Assembly: GCF_003525665.1 (NCBI RefSeq)
Contig: NZ_DQDX01000183.1
Location: 11,151 to 23,698 of the forward strand
Source of the DNA: Flavobacterium sp.
Lineage (GTDB): Bacteria; Bacteroidota; Bacteroidia; Flavobacteriales; Flavobacteriaceae
DNA: 12,548 bases
Direction: 5' to 3'
The notes below the pieces were generated by a model, which was given only the letters and a program-made list of their open reading frames with translations, was not told where the DNA came from and searched no databases. How positions within the stretch are numbered: the stretch's first letter is position 1; every line of letters begins with the position of its first letter. Both the position numbers and the translations under genes were made by a program. Below, in pieces: positions 1 to 5,045 of the stretch.

Positions 1-320
1 TCAAATTTTATCTCACGATTGCACAATACATCTGGATTTGGAGTTCTTCCGTTTTCGTATTCTTTAAACATATAATCGACAATTTTGTCTTTATATTGTT
101 CGCTTAAATCAACCGTTTGAAAAGGAATACCTAATTTTTCGGCAACTAATAGTGCGTCGTTGCTGTCTTCAAGCCACGGACATTCATTAGAAATTGTAAC
201 CGAATCGTCGTGCCAATTCTTCATAAAAAGTCCGATTACTTCATAACCTTGTTCTTTTAAAAGATAAGCAGCAACACTCGAATCTACACCACCAGAAAGT
301 CCAACGACAACTCGTTTCAT
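1..320 (-). CDS. mnmA: tRNA-specific 2-thiouridylase MnmA, N-terminal part (cut by window edge)
   Basis: MnmA activates uridine 34 of the tRNAs for Lys, Glu and Gln with ATP and transfers sulfur to make 2-thiouridine in the cytoplasm. The 106 codons present begin MKRVVVGLSGGVDSS, with the PP-loop ATP-pyrophosphatase motif SGGVDS at residues 9-14. They continue through GLFMKNW and reach NPDVLCNREIKF at residues 95-106. Cys100 matches the conserved first catalytic cysteine of the family. The rest of the protein lies left of the window. The start is well supported: AGAGGA (328-333, - strand) sits 7 nt before the ATG, a clear Shine-Dalgarno sequence, which is uncommon in this phylum. Nothing seen is broken apart from the edge truncation. 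The assignment rests on motif recognition and is firm. Confidence 0.95.
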   Translation of the reverse strand, partial: MKRVVVGLSGGVDSSVAAYLLKEQGYEVIGLFMKNWHDDSVTISNECPWLEDSNDALLVAEKLGIPFQTVDLSEQYKDKIVDYMFKEYENGRTPNPDVLCNREIKF

Positions 321-347
321 TATTTATTCCTCTTTAATTTGAAGTTG

Positions 348-355
348 CAAATTTA
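348..355 (-). promoter_or_regulatory. Candidate -7 promoter box of mnmA
   Basis: The - strand reads TAAATTTG, an exact match to the Bacteroidota -7 consensus TAnnTTTG, 27 nt upstream of the mnmA ATG. A -33 TTG at the usual 17-23 nt spacing is not evident; that stretch is a T-run belonging to the neighbouring terminator. Expression of mnmA apart from the upstream gene is therefore plausible but not proven. Confidence 0.45.
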
Positions 356-363
356 CGTCAAAT

Positions 364-405
364 AATAAAAAAAAGTATATGCTTTAATCACTAAAACATA
401 TACTT
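364..405 (-). terminator. Rho-independent terminator of the MORN-repeat gene
   Basis: A perfect 9-bp inverted repeat, AAGTATATG (373-381) with CATATACTT (397-405), encloses a 15-nt loop. On the - strand the hairpin is followed directly by an unbroken T-run. It lies 20 bp past the stop codon of the gene at 426-1136 and before mnmA, so it separates the two same-strand genes. The stem is AT-rich, but its position and U-tract make it convincing. Confidence 0.8.
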
Positions 406-425
406 CGGTAAGATTTATCTATTTA

Positions 426-1136
426 CTAGTATTTGGGTTCTGGTTTAGGTTCTTTCTTTTCAAATTTACGCTGCTTAGGCTTACTCATATTTTCGGTTGT
501 AAGTTTGCCATTAGTAGTGAATTCCCAAATACCTTCTTTTTTATCTTTCTTGTAATTTCCTCTAGAAACCACTTCGTTCTTCGCATTTCTAAAAATGGAA
601 AGTCCTTCTAGAAGCCCATTTTTATAATTACATTCTTCCAAGACTACTCCATTTTCAGCATATTTTTTATAAAGTCCGTCTTTTAATCCATTTTTGTAAT
701 TTGCTTCTTCTGCAATTCTTGTACTTTTAAAATATACTTTTCTTATGCCATTTAATTTTCCTTTAACATACATTTCTGTAGTCATGATATCGGGAGAATC
801 AAAGTGATAGTATTTCCATTCACCTTCGTATAATTTGTTTACCAATTTGCCTTCGCTTACCTTATATTTTCTTTGGTTATAAAAAATGGTGTAACATGAA
901 TTATCTGTCGGATTAAATTCACGAGTTGCAATTACGACCGTAGATCTAGTATCATCAAAAAATTTGAATAAGCCTATTTCTTTGCCATGTTCAAATGTTC
1001 CTTCATACTTTGGACGTTTAGAATCGGGATAAGTTCCTTTCCACAGACCATGTTTTAAACCTTTTTCGTCTAACTTATTTACGTCTTGAGCAAAAACAAT
1101 GTTAATTGATAAAAGAAATAATAATAGGTATTTCAT
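426..1136 (-). CDS. Secreted MORN/YwqK-type repeat protein, function unknown
   Basis: A 236-aa protein with a signal peptide (MKYLLLFLLSINIVFA, likely cut after Ala16). The rest consists of tandem MORN-variant repeats of about 20-24 residues with a G-x-x-x-G-x-(W/Y/F) pattern: KHGLWKGTY, LYEGEWKYY, LNGIRKVYF, LKDGLYKKY, LLEGLSIF and KKEGIWEF. Such repeats form extended beta-hairpin stacks. In Bacteroidota, proteins like this are often labelled 'YwqK family antitoxin', but that name has little functional support, and no toxin gene is adjacent here. The C-terminus is rich in Lys, Pro and Glu (residues about 218-236). Export to the periplasm or outer membrane is inferred from the signal peptide; there is no lipobox cysteine. 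The gene has its own promoter candidate and terminator, so it is probably monocistronic. Substrate or partner unknown. Confidence 0.8.
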   Translation of the reverse strand: MKYLLLFLLSINIVFAQDVNKLDEKGLKHGLWKGTYPDSKRPKYEGTFEHGKEIGLFKFFDDTRSTVVIATREFNPTDNSCYTIFYNQRKYKVSEGKLVNKLYEGEWKYYHFDSPDIMTTEMYVKGKLNGIRKVYFKSTRIAEEANYKNGLKDGLYKKYAENGVVLEECNYKNGLLEGLSIFRNAKNEVVSRGNYKKDKKEGIWEFTTNGKLTTENMSKPKQRKFEKKEPKPEPKY

Positions 1137-1165
1137 AATTGAGATTAATTTAATGGTATTTATAA

Positions 1166-1193
1166 CTAAAATAGCATGATTTTATTGTTGCAA
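1166..1193 (-). promoter_or_regulatory. Candidate promoter of the MORN-repeat gene
   Basis: On the - strand a TTG (1191-1193, inside TTTTTG) is followed after exactly 17 nt by TATTTTAG (1166-1173), one mismatch from TAnnTTTG. This fits the Flavobacterium pattern TTG-N17-23-TAnnTTTG. It predicts a short leader of roughly 20-25 nt before the ATG at 1136. Confidence 0.5.
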
Positions 1194-1200
1194 AAATGGT

Positions 1201-1225
1201 TCCAAATTTGGAGAATGCCAAATTT
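1201..1225. promoter_or_regulatory. Palindrome with additional half site, candidate operator
   Basis: TCCAAATTTGGA (1201-1212) is a perfect 12-bp palindrome. The 8-mer CCAAATTT occurs in it at 1202-1209 and again at 1218-1225, 16 bp apart. It lies just upstream of the MORN-gene -33 region. It could bind a dimeric regulator; no regulator can be named from sequence. Confidence 0.3.
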
Positions 1226-1276
1226 ATAGGAATTTTTTTATATTTTAGAAGTTAAACTTTTACTAAAACCCACTCG

Positions 1277-1432
1277 TTTTGTTTAACACTACAACGATAT
1301 AGTTAGACATAAAATTAAATAATTATGGATTATTAAATAGAAAATGACATCTAAACACGTTAAACAAAATAGTTAAATTTTATAAAAATCCCTCCATTGT
1401 GTTTAACGTAAACAAAATTAAATTAAACAAAA
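1277..1432. repeat. Four TAAACAAAA-type repeats upstream of the fasciclin gene
   Basis: The 10-mer TTAAACAAAA occurs at 1277-1286 (- strand), 1360-1369 (+) and 1423-1432 (+). TAAACAAAA also occurs at 1409-1417 (+). Several copies extend into GTTTAAC or GTTAAAC (1281-1287, 1359-1365, 1401-1407, and 1251-1257 without the A-run). The last two copies lie directly upstream of the -7 box, where a regulator would touch RNA polymerase. The arrangement resembles a multi-site operator. Because AT-rich DNA produces such words by chance, the functional claim is inference. Confidence 0.4.
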
Positions 1433-1437
1433 CTCGT

Positions 1438-1445
1438 TATCTTTG
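1438..1445 (+). promoter_or_regulatory. -7 promoter box of the fasciclin gene
   Basis: TATCTTTG matches TAnnTTTG exactly and ends 24 nt before the ATG at 1470. No TTG lies at 17-23 nt upstream; that position is occupied by the TAAACAAAA repeats. A weak -33 element together with upstream repeats is consistent with an activator-dependent promoter. Confidence 0.6.
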
Positions 1446-1469
1446 TAGAAACAAAAAAACCATACTATT

Positions 1470-2465
1470 ATGAAAATGAACAAATTAAAATTCTTAGGTC
1501 TATTTGCATTTATTGCAATTTTATCAACATCTTGTAGTGATGATGATGAGAACAACGTTACTCAACCACAAACAATAGCAGACATTGCTATAGCTGGTGA
1601 AGATTTTTCAATCTTAGAAACTGCATTGACACGTACCAATTTAGTAGGCACTTTAGATGGAACTGCTCAATTCACTGTTTTTGCTCCAACGAATGCAGCA
1701 TTTAATACATTTTTCGCATCTCTAGGTGCTAACGTAAACGTAAACAATGTTGATGTTAATGTATTAAAAGCAATTTTATTAAATCATGTTGTAAGTGGTG
1801 AAATTTTAAGTACTGCAATACCAGCTTCAACTTACGTTTCAACTCTTTCACCGTTTAGTTCGGCAGCTAATTCACCTACAATTAGCATGTTTGTTCAGAA
1901 AGCAGGAACCGTTGTTACATTAAATGGTGGAATTGACAGCAAAGGTGCCGTTGTTACAACTGCTGATGTTGATGCTAGCAATGGTGTAATTCATGTTGTA
2001 AACAGAGTTATTCAAATTCCAACTTTAGTAGACCATGTTGTAGACAACCCTGAATTTGAAACTTTACAAACTGTAGTTACAAGCTCTGCGCAAAGTGCTG
2101 TTTTAACTGCATTATCAGGATTAACACCTAGTGCACCAGCAACCCTATTTGCCCCTAACAATGCTGCATTTGCAACTGCACTTGGTACTGGTGGATTTGC
2201 AAATGGCGCAAATGATGCAGCTGTTACCAAAGTTTTAAGATATCATGTGACTACTGCTGGAAATGTACGTTCTTCACAATTAACGAACAATCAAGTTGTT
2301 CCAATGTTCACAGATCCTAGTCAAAATACAACAGTTATTTTAGGAACGAATACTGTTGATATTCGCGACACTGCAAGCAATCTATCAAGAGTATTGCAAG
2401 CTAATATTCAAGCTTCAAATGGTGTAATTCACGGTGTAAACAGAGTATTACAACCTGTTCTATAA
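1470..2465 (+). CDS. Surface lipoprotein with two fasciclin (FAS1) domains
   Basis: A 331-aa lipoprotein. The signal peptide ends in LSTSC, so Cys22 would be lipidated. Cys22 is followed by SDDDE, which matches the S-(D/E)3 lipoprotein export signal described for Flavobacterium johnsoniae, so display on the cell surface is likely. FAS1 domain 1 spans about 34-184, with FTVFAPTNAAF (68-78), LLNHVV (103-108) and NGVIHVVNRV (171-180). Domain 2 spans about 186-331, with LFAPNNAAF (226-234), the YHV of RYHV and a terminal NGVIHGVNRVLQ. Both domains keep the H1 and H2 signatures. FAS1 domains mediate adhesion or ligand binding; no enzymatic role is expected. Met3 is an alternative start, but Met1 lies well placed after the -7 box. 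The gene stands alone between a promoter and a strong terminator. The ligand cannot be inferred. Confidence 0.92.
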   Translation: MKMNKLKFLGLFAFIAILSTSCSDDDENNVTQPQTIADIAIAGEDFSILETALTRTNLVGTLDGTAQFTVFAPTNAAFNTFFASLGANVNVNNVDVNVLKAILLNHVVSGEILSTAIPASTYVSTLSPFSSAANSPTISMFVQKAGTVVTLNGGIDSKGAVVTTADVDASNGVIHVVNRVIQIPTLVDHVVDNPEFETLQTVVTSSAQSAVLTALSGLTPSAPATLFAPNNAAFATALGTGGFANGANDAAVTKVLRYHVTTAGNVRSSQLTNNQVVPMFTDPSQNTTVILGTNTVDIRDTASNLSRVLQANIQASNGVIHGVNRVLQPVL

Positions 2466-2489
2466 TACTAAACAATTGCTATGAAAACC

Positions 2490-2521
2490 AAAGCGTAACT
2501 TTTTTAAGTTGCGCTTTTTTT
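2490..2521 (+). terminator. Rho-independent terminator of the fasciclin gene
   Basis: AAAGCGTAACTT (2490-2501) pairs with AAGTTGCGCTTT (2506-2517), a 12-bp stem with one T-G wobble and a TTTT loop. A T-run reaching 2521 follows. It starts 25 bp past the stop codon at 2465. Confidence 0.9.
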
Positions 2522-2722
2522 ATGAGGTCAATTCGATAGAATGTTTATTGCCGATATTTACCGCTTCAATACTCCTTTTTTCAACCGATTTTAAATTGAA
2601 GTAGTTTCTTATCCAAAACAGCTTTTGAGGTATTGAGGACTAATAAATATCTTATGGTTTTATAAATCGTGCATAAATAAAGTTCTAGCTATATTTCCGT
2701 AACCTAATATCAATACTTTCAC
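2520..2722 (-). pseudogene. Possible relic of a Rossmann-fold protein gene
   Basis: Two short - strand frames lie end to end. From a GTG at 2722 the frame reads VKVLILGYGNIARTLFMHDL and stops at 2660. This has the shape of a beta1-GxGxxA-alpha nucleotide-binding N-terminus, with the glycine pattern GYGNIA. A second frame, in another phase, is open from 2639 to the stop at 2520 (39 residues). It contains KLFWIRNYF and ends NKHSIELTS. Stops and a phase change separate the two, as expected for a decayed gene that has lost its middle. Both pieces are short enough to be chance, and there is no good ribosome-binding site. I do not recognise the C-terminal piece. Tentative. Confidence 0.2.
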
Positions 2723-2736
2723 ACTTTATATAAATG

Positions 2737-2784
2737 AAAAAAGTTCTGAATTTGAAATGTAAACTTCAAATTCAGAACTTTTTT
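2737..2784 (-). terminator. Long bidirectional terminator downstream of yidC
   Basis: A perfect 20-bp inverted repeat (2737-2756 with 2765-2784) has an 8-nt loop. The core arm is AAGTTCTGAATTTGAA. The outer six bases are A on one side and T on the other, so a U-run follows the hairpin on either strand. It starts 16 bp past the yidC stop codon and also faces transcription arriving from the fasciclin side. Confidence 0.9.
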
Positions 2785-2800
2785 ATTGAACACTAAAAAC

Positions 2801-4693
2801 TTATTTTTTATTCAACTTCTTTTGCTCTTCGGCTTGTTCCATCATTTCTCTCATCTTCTTTTGGAACTTGCTTTCTGTTTTTGGTTTTGCCTTATTTTCT
2901 TGAATTTGTGCATGAATTTTATCGCTATCAATAAAGTACTTTTTAATAACTAACATAATTCCGATAGTAATTAAGTTAGAAATAAAGTTATATAAACTCA
3001 AACCAGAACCATAACTATTGAAGAAAATTAACATCATTATCGGAGAAAGGTAAATCATAATTTTCATGATTTTAGCCATATCTGGCATACCTTCTTGTTG
3101 TGGTTGCGCCATGGCTTGATCTCCAGAAGTCATTTTCATGTAAAAGAAAATTGCAATTGCAGCCAAAATTGGAAACAAACTCACGTGATCTCCATACAAC
3201 GGAATGTTGAAAGGTAATTTGAATATTTGGTCAAATGATGATAAATCGTCTGCCCAAAGGAATCCTTTTTGTCTTAACTCAATAGCTGATGGGAAGAACT
3301 GAAACGATGCGTACATAAATGGCAACTGAATCAACGCCGGAATACAACCAGCCATTGGATTTACTCCAGCTTTGTTGTACAATTTCATTGTTTCTTGTTG
3401 CTTCTTCATTGGATCTTTTGCAAATTTTTCTCCAAGTTCTGTAATTTCTGGACGCAATACTTTCATCTTTGCTTGAGACAAGAATGATTTGAAAGTAATT
3501 GGCGACATTGCAATTTTAATAATTATTGTAAAAATTATAATTGCAATTCCTAATCCCATAAATGAACTTAAGAACCCAAAAAGTGGAATGAAGATTAATT
3601 TGTTTATCCAACCGAAGATTCCCCAACCTAGTGGAACGATGTCTTCGATATTTTTTTCGTAATCATTTAAAACTTTATAATCTGTTGGTCCTAAATACCA
3701 ATTCATTTTATAATCTAATTCGCCATTTTTAAATGCTAAAGGCAAAGTAGTTTTGAATTGTTTTGTAAAAACGGTATCAATTTTTGCATCATTCACTAAA
3801 TCAGTAGAAGTAACTTTTACATTCTCGATTGGTGTTTGCGATAATAAAATAGAACTAAAAAAATGTTGCTTGTAAGCAATGAAAGTTGCTTTTTCTAATG
3901 TTTCATCTTCTTGTTTTCCACGTCCAAGATAATCCACTTTTTCATCATTCTCAAAATAAAGTTCAGTATATTGATTTTCATAAGCTACACTTTTTTCATT
4001 GCGATAGGTTTTTAAATCCCATTGTAAATCGGCAGTTTTTGATGAATTTAAAACTTTGCTTAAACCTTGCGAACGAACATCGAAATCCAACATGTAGTCT
4101 TTAGCTTTTAGAACATATTTGTATTCTAAAAACTCGTTGGCACCAGCCTTTAACTTCATAGAAAGAATTTGATCTTCTCCGTTTTTAGTCAAAGTTGGTT
4201 CAAAAAATAAGTCTTTTGTATTTAAAACTCGATTGTCTTTGGTTTGAAGTTCAAGATTAAAATTGGCGTTGTTATTTTTAATTAACTCTACTAATTGTCC
4301 TGAATTTTTTTCGAATTTTTTGTAGTTTTTTAAAATCGCTTCAGAGATATAACCACCTTTATTGGCAATTGTAAGTTTTACCAAATCATTTTCTATGGTA
4401 GTAAAACCTTCTTTTGCAGATGGCAAAGTTGCTGAGTAAGCAAAACTACCCAATGCACCAGCTAATTTTTGAAGTTTTACGGTATCGCTAACAGTTGAAT
4501 CAACAACGGTAGAAAGTACTTCTTTAGTAGCTACTTCCTTTTTCTTGTTGGCTTTGTCGATTTTTTCTTGTTTTGCTTTTTCGGCTAACTTTTTTTGTTC
4601 TGATTGTTGATTGTTGTAAAAAATCCACATTATAATAATGAAGATTAATGCGAAACCGATAATCGAATTTTTGTCAAACTTTTTTTCTTCCAT
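2801..4693 (-). CDS. yidC: Membrane protein insertase YidC
   Basis: YidC (Oxa1 family) inserts and folds inner-membrane proteins, alone or with SecYEG. The 630-aa protein begins with a membrane anchor (FALIFIIIMWIFY, about residues 14-26). A Lys-rich linker follows, then a large periplasmic P1 domain (about 80-345). The conserved insertase core starts near 357 with GWGIFGWINKLIF. TM2 lies around 365-392 and is followed by KIAMSPITFKSFLSQAKMK, which aligns with the cytoplasmic hairpin region of E. coli YidC and has Lys at the position of the hydrophilic-groove Arg. Later segments lie near 445-465 (CIPALIQLPFMYASFQFF), 505-522 and 545-585. The C-terminus is charged (KKMREMMEQAEEQKKLNKK), as expected for ribosome contact. 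It is longer than E. coli YidC (548 aa), usual for this phylum. It lies downstream of pyrG but has its own promoter candidate. Firm call. Confidence 0.97.
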   Translation of the reverse strand: MEEKKFDKNSIIGFALIFIIIMWIFYNNQQSEQKKLAEKAKQEKIDKANKKKEVATKEVLSTVVDSTVSDTVKLQKLAGALGSFAYSATLPSAKEGFTTIENDLVKLTIANKGGYISEAILKNYKKFEKNSGQLVELIKNNNANFNLELQTKDNRVLNTKDLFFEPTLTKNGEDQILSMKLKAGANEFLEYKYVLKAKDYMLDFDVRSQGLSKVLNSSKTADLQWDLKTYRNEKSVAYENQYTELYFENDEKVDYLGRGKQEDETLEKATFIAYKQHFFSSILLSQTPIENVKVTSTDLVNDAKIDTVFTKQFKTTLPLAFKNGELDYKMNWYLGPTDYKVLNDYEKNIEDIVPLGWGIFGWINKLIFIPLFGFLSSFMGLGIAIIIFTIIIKIAMSPITFKSFLSQAKMKVLRPEITELGEKFAKDPMKKQQETMKLYNKAGVNPMAGCIPALIQLPFMYASFQFFPSAIELRQKGFLWADDLSSFDQIFKLPFNIPLYGDHVSLFPILAAIAIFFYMKMTSGDQAMAQPQQEGMPDMAKIMKIMIYLSPIMMLIFFNSYGSGLSLYNFISNLITIGIMLVIKKYFIDSDKIHAQIQENKAKPKTESKFQKKMREMMEQAEEQKKLNKK

Positions 4694-4701
4694 AATATAG
4701 T

Positions 4702-4718
4702 TCCCAAAATTGTTGGGA
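4702..4718 (-). promoter_or_regulatory. Small hairpin in the yidC leader
   Basis: TCCCAA (4702-4707) and TTGGGA (4713-4718) form a 6-bp stem with a 5-nt loop, ending 8 nt before the yidC ATG. In the mRNA it would sit where the ribosome binds, so it could modulate initiation. It is short and may be coincidental. Confidence 0.3.
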
Positions 4719-4763
4719 TAATTTTCAGTTCTTGTATCAGTCGTGATTGTGACTGTTTTGTTT

Positions 4764-4771
4764 CAAATTTA
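4764..4771 (-). promoter_or_regulatory. Candidate -7 promoter box of yidC
   Basis: The - strand reads TAAATTTG, an exact TAnnTTTG match, predicting a yidC leader of roughly 60-65 nt. No TTG is seen at the usual -33 spacing. If real, yidC does not depend on read-through from pyrG across the repeat array. Confidence 0.5.
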
Positions 4772-4821
4772 AAATAAAAGTTTTAATGAAACTCTATTTT
4801 AGTAACCTTTAGTTGGCAAGC

Positions 4822-4902
4822 TAGCCCTGATTGGAGCAGTTACCATGTAACGCGGAAAGCAGGAATATGGTTTACCAAAATTACTACTGATTCGCTCCAA
4901 AA
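4822..4902 (+). ncRNA. Flavobacterium-type dispersed structured element, copy A (possible Flavo-1-like RNA)
   Basis: The block reads TAGCCCTGATTGGAGC, a small hairpin (GTTAC-CAT-GTAAC, 4839-4851), GCGGAAAGCAGGAA (4852-4865), a variable stretch, and GATTCGCTCCAAAA (4889-4902). The - strand of 11153-11244 repeats the same blocks in the same order: CTGATTG-AG, GCGaAAAGCAGGAA and GATTCGCTCCAAAA, with an unrelated but still paired hairpin between the first two. GGAGC near the 5' end and GCTCC near the 3' end can also pair and close the structure. I recall elements like this as abundant in Flavobacterium intergenic regions, and they may correspond to the Flavo-1 RNA family. That name is from memory and unverified. 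No promoter was identified for it. Confidence 0.5.
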
Positions 4903-4909
4903 TAAAACA

Positions 4910-5045
4910 ACTTGTCTACTTTTTATGATTATAGATAGACAAGTCAGTGACTTGTCTCTTTTTATTTTATTATCATAGATAGACAAGTCAGTGACTTGTC
5001 TCTTTTTATTTTATAATCATAGATAGACAAGTCAGTGACTTGTCT
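4910..5045. repeat. Tandem 44-bp repeats with a 21-bp perfect palindrome (3 full copies plus a half copy)
   Basis: Three identical 21-bp palindromes (arms AGACAAGTCA and TGACTTGTCT around a central G) lie at 4937-4957, 4981-5001 and 5025-5045. Their starts are exactly 44 bp apart. Near-identical AT-rich 23-bp spacers (CTTTTTATTTTAT...CATAGAT) separate them. A half copy, ACTTGTCT, lies at 4910-4917 with a shorter spacer. Each palindrome can fold as a 9-bp stem with a 3-nt loop. On the + strand each is followed by a T-rich tract, so it looks like an intrinsic terminator in that direction but not for pyrG. The last copy abuts the pyrG stop codon (5046-5048). The form resembles REP-type palindromic repeats. 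No transposase gene is in the window. Confidence 0.9.

Larger units (their letters stand above)
1137..1469. other. Divergent intergenic region with short repeats
   Basis: This 333-bp AT-rich gap lies between the divergent MORN-repeat and fasciclin genes. I see no coding frame in it. From left to right it holds the MORN-gene promoter candidate (1166-1193), a perfect 12-bp palindrome plus an extra half site (1201-1225), four TAAACAAAA-type repeats (1277-1432) and the fasciclin -7 box (1438-1445). Its length and motif density suggest regulated expression of the fasciclin gene. Confidence 0.6.
2466..2800. other. Intergenic region between convergent fasciclin and yidC genes
   Basis: A 335-bp gap where two genes converge. 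It contains the fasciclin terminator (2490-2521), a stretch with short fragments that may be a gene relic on the - strand (2520-2722), and a long bidirectional hairpin (2737-2784) serving yidC. No intact gene is visible. Confidence 0.6.
4694..5045. other. pyrG-yidC intergenic region with structured elements
   Basis: A 352-bp gap between two same-strand housekeeping genes. From the yidC side it holds a leader hairpin (4702-4718), the yidC -7 box (4764-4771), a (+)-oriented structured element (4822-4902) and a 44-bp-period palindromic array (4910-5045) that runs up to the pyrG stop codon. I see no coding frame of note. Confidence 0.7.

Noticed and set aside
426..1136. Toxin-antitoxin system, from the 'YwqK family antitoxin' label common for MORN-variant proteins
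   Set aside because: The protein has a signal peptide, which does not fit a cytoplasmic antitoxin, and no small toxin-like partner gene lies beside it.
2012..2230. Open frame on the - strand opposite the fasciclin gene
   Set aside because: It is antisense to the second FAS1 domain, Ala/Val-rich, and has no promoter or recognisable domain.
3886..4104. Open frame on the + strand opposite yidC
   Set aside because: It is antisense to the YidC periplasmic domain, with no motif or start context.
4937..5045. CRISPR-like regular repeats
   Set aside because: The 21-bp repeats are perfect palindromes and the intervals between them are near-identical AT-rich sequence, not unique spacers. No cas gene is near. 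It is a tandem repeat array.
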